From a candidate division TM6 bacterium GW2011_GWF2_32_72 (GTDB lineage: Bacteria > Babelota > Babeliae > Babelales > GWF2-32-72): 64,000 bases of DNA. The notes under the pieces are model-generated. The model searched no databases and was not told where the DNA came from. It saw nothing but the letters and a program-made list of their open reading frames with translations. Location of the stretch: contig LBON01000002.1 in assembly GCA_000989525.1 (NCBI GenBank), positions 186,977 to 250,976 of the forward strand. The letters are read 5' to 3'. Of this stretch, positions 1 through 8,696 are shown in pieces (the first letter of the stretch is position 1; the number at the start of each line of letters is the position of its first letter). Both the position numbers and the translations under genes were made by a program.

Positions 1-123
1 CAATGGCAAATAGCTTCTGATATACGGTTAGAAATAGCCGCAAAATTACGTGAAAACAATATAGAAATTGGGGTTCCAGTTAGAATTCTTAAAATGCTCA
101 AAAATGATGATTTATTAAAATAA
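1..123 (+). CDS. C-terminal tail of a possible MscS-family channel (partial)
   Basis: The reading frame is open from the left edge and ends at TAA (121-123), leaving 40 residues. The visible part contains IRLEIAAKLRENNIEIGVP, which resembles the end of the cytoplasmic domain of small mechanosensitive (MscS) channels, where a helix is followed by a conserved G/N-IEI-P strand. No membrane segment is in the window, so the family call rests on this one motif. A strong hairpin terminator follows 29 bases after the stop. Confidence 0.4.
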   Translation, partial: QWQIASDIRLEIAAKLRENNIEIGVPVRILKMLKNDDLLK

Positions 124-151
124 ATTAAATCAAATATAAATAATCAAAATT

Positions 152-184
152 AAAGCCCCGACATAAAGTTGCCGGGGCTTTTTT
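152..184. terminator. Rho-independent terminator, probably bidirectional
   Basis: A perfect 9-bp stem (AAAGCCCCG at 152-160 paired with CGGGGCTTT at 173-181) runs into a T tract on the plus strand and has A residues before it. It lies between the ends of two convergent genes, so it can serve both. Confidence 0.85.
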
Positions 185-194
185 AATTATAAAA

Positions 195-1805
195 TTAAAA
201 AGACTGTATTAAAGAATTTCCAAAGTTTTCCTTATTCAATTTAATAATAGAACAATGTGCGCCATTATAAAGACCGCCACCAGATGAAACAGTAATAACC
301 GATCTGTTACCTAACGTTAAAAATTTATCACCACCACAAAGAGGATTTTGCGTTAACAATGACAAAAAATAAATTCCATATTGATTTAATCCACCCAAAA
401 GCATGCCTTTATCAACGTCCTTACTCCATAAATCATGGTGCTGATGACCCCTTAAAATATTGGTTATTTCAAACTTAGCTGTTACTTTTGAATCAAGGTA
501 CGCATTGATAATTTCAGAATCATACACAACGCATCTATCTTCAACCATCTTTTTTAAATTTACAGCCAAATCATCTACTCTTTGATTATCTAATAAAAAA
601 TCGCCCCAAACAAACGGCTTAGATTCATCATCTTCTAAACGATCATAAAAAGCCTGAACGCTATCCGGAAAAGCATTTCCATAACAGTCTTGAACTTGTT
701 CACATGCGTTGATACTTATTTCTATGGGCCTAGAAACAATTTTACCCGATTTTTTAATGGCATCATTTAATAAAGATTCAAAATCACAATTCAAGTTCAC
801 TCCACCGTGAACGCACTGAATAAATTGAATTTTTTTTGAATTATTACTCTTAAAACCAATAAAAAATGTTGCAAATAATTTTTCATGAAAATACGTAAAA
901 TAATCGGCTAAATCATCAAGATGTTTTTCATCAAAATTATCATAAATCTTTGTTAAATCCACAACTCTAATTTTTTCATGATCAGATTCATTTTCTTCAT
1001 AATATAAATTATTCAACAATTCTTCTAATTCTGGCCCAGAAAAAGTAAAACCCTCCAGATACCATGGCTGACCAACATTAATATCATGATTACCCTTCAA
1101 CAAAATCACATTATCAGGATTAATAATTTTTAATTTTTCAATCAAGTATAAAACAAGATCTCCATACCAACCCCTATCAACATAATCACCTAAGAAAAGG
1201 AAATAAATACCTTTAACTAAAACAAAATCATCACTTATTAAATCATCAAAAAAAAGCCTTGAAAGAATATTTACGAATTTATGAACATCCCCATGCAAAT
1301 CAGAAAAAACAACAATTTTACTGTTTTCCGAAAAGACTAATGCACCAGCATAAGAATCATAATCGATCCAGTCTTCTCCTCCATTAAGACCACATTTTTT
1401 GGCAAAATCTTCTTTTACTTGTTCAAAATCTATTTGACAAAGAATTGATGCCTTAGCTTTAATATATTTTTTATACCAATCCTCCGGCATAACTTCATCA
1501 CATCTTAAATTACTAATCGGTAATGTTTCTAATTTTCTTTTCCACCAACTTATTAACTCTTTGGATTTATCTAATTTAAGTTCACAAGGTCCAAAATCCG
1601 CCATTTTTTCGTTATTATAAAAATCAACTTCAGAGTCAAACATCCCATCATCAAAAGAATCATCAAAACCGAACATCTTTGGAACACGTGCATACACAGA
1701 ATCACAATTAACACCAGAAGATTCATCATTGGAACTGGCAAAACCCTGAAATCCCAGAAATAAAGCCAGAGAAACCACTAGATACTTATAAGTACATTTT
1801 TTCAT
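195..1805 (-). CDS. Secreted PPP-type metallophosphatase
   Basis: This is a calcineurin-like phosphoesterase, a family that uses two metal ions to hydrolyse phosphoesters. The motifs are in the right order: FSDLHGDVHKF (GDxHG-like), FLGDYVDRGW (the exact PPP signature GDYVDRG) and LLKGNHDI (GNH[D/E]). Later histidines in VHGGVN and LRGHQHHD fit the remaining metal ligands. An N-terminal signal peptide (KYLVVSLALFLGFQGFAS) sends it out of the cytoplasm. I chose the ATG at 1805 because GGGGTG lies 7 bases upstream; a GTG at 1814 is the alternative. About 535 residues is long for the family, with roughly 150 residues before the catalytic core. The substrate is unknown; a eukaryote-like Ser/Thr phosphatase exported by a host-associated bacterium could act on host proteins, but that is inference. 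Confidence 0.8.
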   Translation of the reverse strand: MKKCTYKYLVVSLALFLGFQGFASSNDESSGVNCDSVYARVPKMFGFDDSFDDGMFDSEVDFYNNEKMADFGPCELKLDKSKELISWWKRKLETLPISNLRCDEVMPEDWYKKYIKAKASILCQIDFEQVKEDFAKKCGLNGGEDWIDYDSYAGALVFSENSKIVVFSDLHGDVHKFVNILSRLFFDDLISDDFVLVKGIYFLFLGDYVDRGWYGDLVLYLIEKLKIINPDNVILLKGNHDINVGQPWYLEGFTFSGPELEELLNNLYYEENESDHEKIRVVDLTKIYDNFDEKHLDDLADYFTYFHEKLFATFFIGFKSNNSKKIQFIQCVHGGVNLNCDFESLLNDAIKKSGKIVSRPIEISINACEQVQDCYGNAFPDSVQAFYDRLEDDESKPFVWGDFLLDNQRVDDLAVNLKKMVEDRCVVYDSEIINAYLDSKVTAKFEITNILRGHQHHDLWSKDVDKGMLLGGLNQYGIYFLSLLTQNPLCGGDKFLTLGNRSVITVSSGGGLYNGAHCSIIKLNKENFGNSLIQSF

Positions 1806-1937
1806 AAATAACACCCCATAAAAACGTTAACATCCATTTAAAATCACTTTAATATTAACAATTAGTAATAATTACTCAAACGCATCCCCAAAATACGCTA
1901 TGAATCGTGACTTTTTAAAATTCACTAAAAAATCGAG

Positions 1938-3293
1938 TTAAGCAAGCAACCAAGATCCTATATAGCAATAGATCAACAACCCTAAAATATCCATCACTGT
2001 GGCCAAAAATGGCCCGGCTGAAAAGGCTGGATCGAGCTTTAAAGACTTCAAAATAAGCGGAATACAGCTACCAAACACAACGGATGTCATGACTATCACG
2101 GCCAAAGCCAAACTCACTGTTAAACTACCCCAGACATTACCGTCTGTTGCATAAACTCGCCCAAATCCCGCAATACCTACAACAAGCGCAATCATGGCCG
2201 CCATAAAGAACTCTTTCTTTAAAAATCGCCAAAAATTATACTTGTCTATTTCACCTGCAGCCATACCCTGAATAACAACAGCTGAAGTTTGACTGCTAAC
2301 ATTTCCACCTGTGCTTGTAAGCATTGTCATAAAAAACATCAAAAAACCACTCAAAGTTGATTCATATCTATGAGAAATTATCGCAGATATTGATTGAGCC
2401 AACAGCAACGCAACTAAAATAAAACTTCGTTCATAAAACATTTTAAAAAATGATGTATCAAAATATGGATATTTTATAGGAGCCATAGCAGACATTTTAT
2501 AAACGTCTTCAGAAGCTTCTTCTTCAATAACGTCTACCAATGTTTCTGTTGGAATAACACCTAAAAAATGACCTTCTTTATCTACAACTGGAATTGTCAT
2601 TAAACTATAGTGTAACATCTGTTTAACAACTTCTTCTTGATCTTGATCTGCCAAAGCGACTAATTCATTTTCTTCAAAAAAATCTTCTAATTTTGCATTT
2701 GGATTTTGCATAACAAGGTCACGCAAGTGAATATGGCCAATAAGCTTATTGTCTCTATCTGTTACGTAAATTTCATCATGCACTTCTTTTTCTGGCTTAA
2801 GCCGTTGCAAAACATGAATAATTTTTGAAACAGTCATGTCTTTAACTAATGAAAAGACATCAACATCCATGATGCCACCAGCAGAATCCGGCTCAAATTT
2901 TAAAATAGAAAGAACCATTTTTCTATCTTGAGAGGTTAACATACTCAAATATTTTTTTAATTCTTCATCAGAAAGATATTCAAAAAGATCTGTAAGTTCA
3001 TCAATATCAGTAGATCTAAGAATAAACTCTTTATCTTCATCACTTAAAAAAGATATCGCCAAGGCCCGCATAGGTTCAGAAAAATGTGAAAAAACTTCAA
3101 CGCGAACATCACCAGGAAGCTTATTAAAAATTAAAGAAAATGCATTTCTATCCACCCTCGCAAAAAATAGGGCAATATCAGCAGGGTGGAATGAAATAAA
3201 CTGCTCCCACAAAGCTTTCGCCTCAGGTGTGCTAAAGTTTATAACTTCATCCAAATTCTGTAATATATTTTCAAAAATTATTTTGGACTCCAT
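1938..3293 (-). CDS. mgtE: Magnesium transporter MgtE
   Basis: MgtE is a homodimeric Mg2+ channel of the inner membrane. The 451-residue protein has the full family layout: an N-terminal superhelical domain (about residues 1-125, with FHPADIALFF), a pair of CBS domains (about 130-255, with DNKLIGHIHLRDL and FLGVIPTETLVDVI), and a C-terminal membrane domain of about five helices from residue 285 (containing TSTGGNVSSQTSAVVIQG, typical of the pore helices). Length is normal. The start is well supported: AGGAGG lies just upstream of the ATG at 3293. It stands alone, divergent from rluD across about 290 bases. Confidence 0.95.
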   Translation of the reverse strand: MESKIIFENILQNLDEVINFSTPEAKALWEQFISFHPADIALFFARVDRNAFSLIFNKLPGDVRVEVFSHFSEPMRALAISFLSDEDKEFILRSTDIDELTDLFEYLSDEELKKYLSMLTSQDRKMVLSILKFEPDSAGGIMDVDVFSLVKDMTVSKIIHVLQRLKPEKEVHDEIYVTDRDNKLIGHIHLRDLVMQNPNAKLEDFFEENELVALADQDQEEVVKQMLHYSLMTIPVVDKEGHFLGVIPTETLVDVIEEEASEDVYKMSAMAPIKYPYFDTSFFKMFYERSFILVALLLAQSISAIISHRYESTLSGFLMFFMTMLTSTGGNVSSQTSAVVIQGMAAGEIDKYNFWRFLKKEFFMAAMIALVVGIAGFGRVYATDGNVWGSLTVSLALAVIVMTSVVFGSCIPLILKSLKLDPAFSAGPFLATVMDILGLLIYCYIGSWLLA

Positions 3294-3585
3294 GATAGTC
3301 CTCCTACATTTTTAATAAATTGCTCGATATTATAGGAAACAATTCCTACCACCCCAATACAACATAGAATTCTCCTGCTATGTCAAGCATACATTTAATA
3401 TCAACCCGATGCCCCTTCCCAGAATAATTTGTCATAAAAAAAAGAGTTTTTGAACGTTTATTATATCAACTAAAACAAAAAGGCTCAATCTCGCATTTAT
3501 AAAGGTTCATAGCCTTTAAACTTGACATAACACCCCATTTTTCTAACACTAATAATATTACAGATAAAATCAAACAAGGTAAAAA

Positions 3586-4542
3586 ATGACAAAAGTCACC
3601 CAAATATCCGAAAAAAAAATTACACCAGGAACAAAATTCCAATTTAATGCCTCAACAGATGATGCAAATAAACGGCTTGATGTTTTTTTAACAGAACAGT
3701 TCGAACATTACACTCGCAGTTACTTTAATGTACTCATCGAAAACGAACGCGTTTCTATAAATGGCAAAATAAGTAAAAAAAGTGGTATCAAACTAAAAGA
3801 AAACGATTTAATAGAAATAACATTTCCAGAAGCTCGTTCAATAAATCCAAAAGAGTTACAAGAAAACATTAAAGTAAAAGTGCTACTTGATCATGAAGAC
3901 TTTTTAATCATCAATAAACCTGCCGGATTAGTTGTTCATGAACCCCTATCTGGTTATTCTGAACCTACATTAGTTGATTGGTTACTTTTAAATTATCCAG
4001 AACTTAAAGATGTCGGCCTAAGCGAACGCCCTGGAATAGTCCACAGACTTGATAAAGATACTTCAGGTATTTTGGTCATTCCAAAACATAATGCTGCACA
4101 TGCAAAACTTTCTAGTCTTTTCAAAAACCGTAAAATAATAAAAAAATATAAAGCCATTGTTAGAGGTCACACAGATCCAGAAGGTTTTATTGATTTACGA
4201 ATAACACGACATCCCCAACACAAAACAAGAATGATGTGTTCTACAACAGAAGGTCGTGAATCACTGACCAAATACAAAGTAGATCAATATTTTGAAAATA
4301 CAACATTAGTCGATGTTCAGCTTGTTACGGGCCGAACACACCAAATTCGTGTTCACTTCAGAGCCATTGATCATCCATTAATTGGAGATACAATTTACGG
4401 AGAACCCTCTAAATTAATTTCAAGACAAGCATTACATGCATATCATTTAGAATTTGATTACAACGGTGAAAAAATATTGATTAATTCTGAATTACCAGAA
4501 GATATGCAAAACTTAATAAACAATCTAAAAAAAATTAATTAA
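3586..4542 (+). CDS. rluD: 23S rRNA pseudouridine synthase, RluD family
   Basis: Enzymes of this family isomerise specific uridines of 23S rRNA to pseudouridine. Residues about 20-85 form an S4-type RNA-binding domain (ANKRLDVFLTEQF). The catalytic domain has the RluA-class signature RPGIVHRLDKDTSGIL, which contains the catalytic aspartate (HRLDKDTSG), and the downstream motif TGRTHQIRVHF. 318 residues is the normal size. RluC/RluA cannot be fully excluded, but the S4 domain plus this motif context favours RluD. It is monocistronic and ends before a bidirectional terminator. Confidence 0.9.
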   Translation: MTKVTQISEKKITPGTKFQFNASTDDANKRLDVFLTEQFEHYTRSYFNVLIENERVSINGKISKKSGIKLKENDLIEITFPEARSINPKELQENIKVKVLLDHEDFLIINKPAGLVVHEPLSGYSEPTLVDWLLLNYPELKDVGLSERPGIVHRLDKDTSGILVIPKHNAAHAKLSSLFKNRKIIKKYKAIVRGHTDPEGFIDLRITRHPQHKTRMMCSTTEGRESLTKYKVDQYFENTTLVDVQLVTGRTHQIRVHFRAIDHPLIGDTIYGEPSKLISRQALHAYHLEFDYNGEKILINSELPEDMQNLINNLKKIN

Positions 4543-4675
4543 ATTACTAAAAAATACATCTAATACATTCGCTTGATTTTTTTTACAAAGAAAAGTAACA
4601 TGTCTTGCGAGTTGGGAAGGAATCGTAGTAATGAAGCCTTTTTTATGCTCAACTTTCGAAAAAACGAACCAACAA

Positions 4676-4707
4676 AAAAGGACCTAAAATTAGGTCCTTT
4701 TAATTTT
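4676..4707. terminator. Bidirectional Rho-independent terminator
   Basis: An 11-bp stem (AAAAGGACCTA paired with TAGGTCCTTTT) around a 4-base AAAT loop, with T-rich sequence after it on both strands. It separates rluD (plus) from the convergent PLD-like gene (minus). Confidence 0.85.
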
Positions 4708-4748
4708 TTAAAAATTTTGTCACAGGCTCTAGTTGATAATAAAAAATT

Positions 4749-5471
4749 TCAAAATCCAATATCACTAACTTCTTCAATTAATTCAGAATCTATATTTTGT
4801 TTGTCACAACAATCATTTTTAACATTTAGTGGAAGCAATTTTGATCTTTTTTTAATGGTTTCAAACTGAACACTAAATTTTTTATAAGCTAAAGGCGATG
4901 ATCTAAATTCCATATTCTCTTCGTTTTTTTCTTTCGCCTTTTTGGTCAAATTATAAGACCCCGTACATAAAACAGGCCGACTATCAAAATTCCTTTCAAA
5001 AATCCAAAATTTATTATGCTGAATAGGCACCCTACTGGACATTTTCATTTTAAGACCAATGTTTTCTTCGTGATAATTTTCGTCGGTACCCGCCGGCCTG
5101 TACATCCAAATTTGAACACCCCTTTTATGTAAAAAACTAAGCGGTGAAGTTAGACTCCAAAAAGTAGGGTCTACTATTATTTCAATTTTTATACCCCTAG
5201 CTTGAGCCCTTTCCAAAGCCTTTGCTATTTCCAGATCAGTAAAAACCCAAACAGTAAGCTTAATACTTCTTTGCTCTCTATCAATAAGAGCGATTAACAA
5301 TTTTGATATCAATCCGTCATCATCAGGTGAAAAAAAAATATTTTCAATAGTACCATCAGCATTACGTAAATAATCTCGAGGATTTAAAATTTTTATTTCA
5401 GTTGAATAAATCGCAACAAAAAAAAATATCTGTAAAAAAAAGAAGCGCTTAAAATTTCCAGCGCATTTCAA
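4749..5471 (-). CDS. Exported phospholipase D-like protein, single HKD motif
   Basis: The fold matches single-motif PLD nucleases/phospholipases, which act as dimers. The first strand-helix unit (VWVFTDLEIAKALERAQARG, then IKIEIIVD) is followed by the active-site motif IQHNKFWIFE and TGSYNLT. The HxKxxxxD signature is present except that the last D is E; GSxN is intact. The first ATG in frame is at 5498 and overlaps the tamB end by 50 bases. I prefer the TTG at 5471, which has GGAG 8 bases upstream and places a hydrophobic signal (RFFFLQIFFFVAIYS) at the N-terminus. It is last in the chain pilB-pseudopilin-tamB. Nuclease and lipase activity cannot be told apart from sequence. Confidence 0.75.
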   Translation of the reverse strand: MKCAGNFKRFFFLQIFFFVAIYSTEIKILNPRDYLRNADGTIENIFFSPDDDGLISKLLIALIDREQRSIKLTVWVFTDLEIAKALERAQARGIKIEIIVDPTFWSLTSPLSFLHKRGVQIWMYRPAGTDENYHEENIGLKMKMSSRVPIQHNKFWIFERNFDSRPVLCTGSYNLTKKAKEKNEENMEFRSSPLAYKKFSVQFETIKKRSKLLPLNVKNDCCDKQNIDSELIEEVSDIGF

Positions 5472-8193
5472 CCTCTGCTCCAAGATCTCCCCTTTCATCT
5501 TTCATTGCTCTTAAGCTCATTTCATCTGATAAAAGATATTCTACTTCAAGCCGAGTGTCTTCTGTCAAGCTAAAGTTTTTTTGAATTAATGCATGAAGTC
5601 GCTCACTTGCTTCAATTTCAATTGTACCTCGCAAACCACCTCTGCCAGATTGATCATTAAAACTAGGAATAATATGAACATTACGCAAAGGTCGAAATAA
5701 ACTTTTAAAATATTTATCAAGCTTTGAAACAGATTGAGCTGGCCCAAAAAGAACATTCTTTAAATTTTGCATCAACAATGTTGGCATAATTATGCTTAAA
5801 GAACTTTCTTCCGAACCTGCCAACAATAAAGATATTGTTTGTTCTTCAGTCAAAAAAGGCGATGTTTCAAAATTTATCAAAGGATTGGATAAAGAACCTT
5901 CTACACGCATTGTTACGTTATATTTTTTAACCTTATTACGGGCCACAAGTTCAAGAATTGGATCCAATGGTTGATGGGGTAAAAAGAAAATTTTTCCAGT
6001 CACAATATTTAAAGGCCTATATGGAAATTTAAACTCGCCTTCAAACAATTCAATTGAGCCTGAAACCTCCGGGTTAGAAGAAGTACCTGATACCTTCAAC
6101 ACAGCCTTTGCATCTGTATTTAAAAATGAAGTTTTAATAGAAACATTGTGCCGGCTTTCTACACTAAAATCTAAATTAATATCAATCATTGAAGAACTAC
6201 CACGACCTGCAAACCCTTCTAATAAATCTTTTTGAAACTCTTTAGAAAAAACGTTTTCTTTAATTTGTGTTCTATCTAAAATAACATTGCCAAAAAGTTC
6301 TGCTCGCTGGCCATCATATTGCAAAAGCAATCTACCTGAACTCACAGATATTAAATCTTGTCGCCAATTTAAAAAACATCTTTGAAATATTAATGGCGCA
6401 TGAATAAATTTTACATTCATCGCATCATCTAACAAAATTGTTGCCCGATTAATCGTAATGTCTCCACGGTACAATTTGCATAAAACATCAGCAAAAACCA
6501 ATTTTTTATTAATAAAATCGAATTCAAAATGACCTTCTATTTTTTCAATAAAATTGTATGTACCAGGAAAACGCAAATTACCTTCTGACTTAAAATCACC
6601 CTTTAAAACAAATTTATTATCCAAAACCCCAGTAAAAACAAACTTTCCATCGCCCTGCAAATCAAAACCCAATAAAACAGACATTACAAACTTAAATGCC
6701 TTGTAATCTAACTCCGAGACAAATTTATTAGTTTTTTGATCAACAGAACTAATAGTAAATATTTTTTTATCTACAATATCATTAAAAAAAGCACTTTTTA
6801 AAATAATTTGATTCCCCAAGCCAATATCAATTCCAAATTTTCTCTTGGCTACATTTCCTATCAATTTTATGGATGAGGGACTTAACTTTAAACCGCCCTC
6901 TAAAGGCAAATGAATGTCCATTTTTTCATTATCTATTTGCAAAGAATAATCACAAAAACAACACATTTTTTTATCAAAACTTGATTTCAAAATAAAATTA
7001 TTTGGAGCAATCGACCAAAGCCCACCCTCAAATAAATTCAATGTTGTTAAATTTAAAACATCAAGCCTACCTAAACTCTTTTTATCATCCCACTGCCAAG
7101 TTCCAGAAAATAGCATATCTTTTTTTTGAACAATCAAATCACCACAAAAATCTTTAAAGCTGCAAGTTTTAAAATTCGTTTCAAGCAAATCCAAAGAAAT
7201 TTTATCATAAGATAGTCCTTCAAATTTGGCTGCACCTTCGACTCCATCCAAATTTGAAACATCTCCCTTAAAATCAAAACAACAACTACCCTTGACCCGG
7301 TTTGTTTCAATATTAAATGGCAACATACTCAGCAAATTTGCAACAAATGTTCTTAATGAAAGGTCCAAACAAAAACCGTTTTTACCCGAATAAATTTTAA
7401 TTGGACTTACCTTAAAAGTATTTTCATTATTTCTTAATGTAAAAACACCCTCACCATTTTTATATTCACCAGAAAGATAACAAAGCTCATCGCCCTTTTG
7501 AAAACGAGAAAGCTCTAAACTACATTCACAATCAGCCGTAACCATTCCAACTGAAGAAAAGTTCATATTCAAGTGACCAAAAAAATTCTTAAATAAATTT
7601 TTACCTAAATGCTCACACGAGCAATCCAAAATACAAACCTTCCATTTAAAAAGATTTTTCATTATTTTGGCTTCACTCGTCCAGATAGAGTTAATCTTTA
7701 AATTATTAATGCTATCAATTAAAACAACGTTCCATTTCTTTACACAAAAAGCCTTTACAAAAACCGGAAAGTCTGTTGCTGCACCACCAACTATACAATT
7801 AATATGAGAAATTAAATCTAAATTTAAATCATTAAAGGCCGATTCTGCATTAATTTTATCTGCAAAAATTTTAAGGGCTATTTTACCAGTAACCATCCAG
7901 CGAATTAAAGAAAAATAAATATCAAATTTATTGCTGTTCCACTGCCAGTCTTGAAGTGATCCTTCTTTTGGAAAAACTTTAAGATTTGTCAGTTCTGCTT
8001 TGCCCATAAAAAGATTTATTTTTTCCAGATTAAACTCAACATTGCAATCAAACAGCTCACTTAGAATTTGTTTGAATTTTCTACCCGCCAGGCGTTTAAA
8101 ATGCGGATCTTCTTGCAATACAGCAAGAACAATCGCAATTCCGATTAGCAAACCTGCTAAAATTTTTTTTACAAAAGGAGAAAAAATTTTCAT
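5449..8193 (-). CDS. tamB: TamB-like translocation and assembly module protein
   Basis: TamB-family (AsmA-like, DUF490) proteins span the periplasm from an inner-membrane anchor to the outer membrane and act in lipid transport or outer-membrane protein assembly. One N-terminal membrane helix (FVKKILAGLLIGIAIVLAV) is followed by about 650 residues of beta-rich sequence and a typical C-terminal DUF490 domain: GTSSNPEVSGSIEL, then PLNIVTGKIFFL, DPILELVARNK and ISLLLAG. 914 residues is shorter than the roughly 1250 of E. coli TamB. The ATG at 8193 gives a 4-base ATGA overlap with the pseudopilin stop, so translation is probably coupled. Its presence is direct evidence for a diderm envelope. No tamA is visible here. 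Confidence 0.85.
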   Translation of the reverse strand: MKIFSPFVKKILAGLLIGIAIVLAVLQEDPHFKRLAGRKFKQILSELFDCNVEFNLEKINLFMGKAELTNLKVFPKEGSLQDWQWNSNKFDIYFSLIRWMVTGKIALKIFADKINAESAFNDLNLDLISHINCIVGGAATDFPVFVKAFCVKKWNVVLIDSINNLKINSIWTSEAKIMKNLFKWKVCILDCSCEHLGKNLFKNFFGHLNMNFSSVGMVTADCECSLELSRFQKGDELCYLSGEYKNGEGVFTLRNNENTFKVSPIKIYSGKNGFCLDLSLRTFVANLLSMLPFNIETNRVKGSCCFDFKGDVSNLDGVEGAAKFEGLSYDKISLDLLETNFKTCSFKDFCGDLIVQKKDMLFSGTWQWDDKKSLGRLDVLNLTTLNLFEGGLWSIAPNNFILKSSFDKKMCCFCDYSLQIDNEKMDIHLPLEGGLKLSPSSIKLIGNVAKRKFGIDIGLGNQIILKSAFFNDIVDKKIFTISSVDQKTNKFVSELDYKAFKFVMSVLLGFDLQGDGKFVFTGVLDNKFVLKGDFKSEGNLRFPGTYNFIEKIEGHFEFDFINKKLVFADVLCKLYRGDITINRATILLDDAMNVKFIHAPLIFQRCFLNWRQDLISVSSGRLLLQYDGQRAELFGNVILDRTQIKENVFSKEFQKDLLEGFAGRGSSSMIDINLDFSVESRHNVSIKTSFLNTDAKAVLKVSGTSSNPEVSGSIELFEGEFKFPYRPLNIVTGKIFFLPHQPLDPILELVARNKVKKYNVTMRVEGSLSNPLINFETSPFLTEEQTISLLLAGSEESSLSIIMPTLLMQNLKNVLFGPAQSVSKLDKYFKSLFRPLRNVHIIPSFNDQSGRGGLRGTIEIEASERLHALIQKNFSLTEDTRLEVEYLLSDEMSLRAMKDERGDLGAEVEMRWKF

Positions 8194-8696
8194 GAAATCA
8201 ATTTCCAATTACCATCAAATTTATATTTTCTTAAAAATGAAACCTTTGCCACAGCACAACTTAAAGCAAAGGAAACCTCTTGATCTAAGTCTGTAAAATA
8301 AACAATCCCGGAGCTAATTTTTCCATCAGGATAGAAGACAATTGTCTTTTTTTCAAAGGTTATTGGATCTAAAATCTTTTCACTAAAACCAGAAGGAGGA
8401 CCTTTCACATCTTTAGCAACACCAAATCGAACATTTTTAGAGATGTTTTCTTTTGATTGTTTAAAAGAATACATATTTTTTGAAATATCAAACAATAATT
8501 GTTGTGGCTCATTTTCCATCATTGCCACGTGCCGCAAATGCAAACAAATGTTATACAGTTTTTCCATTTCAAATTTTACAAACTCTTTTTTTTGAAAATT
8601 CAATTTGGGAATCGAATAAACCGTTATTATGGCTATCAAAGCTAAAACAACCAGAACCTCCAATAAAGAAAGCCCCGTTTTTTTATCACTCTTCAA
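8190..8696 (-). CDS. Prepilin-like protein (GspH/type II pseudopilin type)
   Basis: The N-terminus has a class III prepilin signal: a short charged leader ending KKTG, then LSLLEVLVVLALIAI, with Glu at position +5 after the G/L cleavage point. The rest is a small globular domain, as in minor pseudopilins (GspH/FimT size). A run of in-frame starts extends to ATG 8735, but I choose the TTG at 8696 because it yields a canonical leader (MKSDKKTG) and a short overlap with the upstream ATPase gene; AAGAGG lies just upstream. It follows the pilB/gspE ATPase, which supports a role in a pilus or secretion pseudopilus. Which of the two is not decidable here. Confidence 0.8.
   Translation of the reverse strand: MKSDKKTGLSLLEVLVVLALIAIITVYSIPKLNFQKKEFVKFEMEKLYNICLHLRHVAMMENEPQQLLFDISKNMYSFKQSKENISKNVRFGVAKDVKGPPSGFSEKILDPITFEKKTIVFYPDGKISSGIVYFTDLDQEVSFALSCAVAKVSFLRKYKFDGNWKLIS

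Noticed and set aside
3522..3558. TTGACA upstream of rluD as a promoter
   Set aside because: The only -10-like element (TAATAT at 3553) leaves a 25-base spacer, too long for sigma-70, so I did not list it.
4573..4869. Short plus-strand ORF between rluD and the PLD-like gene
   Set aside because: It spans the terminator hairpin and overlaps the PLD-like gene antisense; no start signal.
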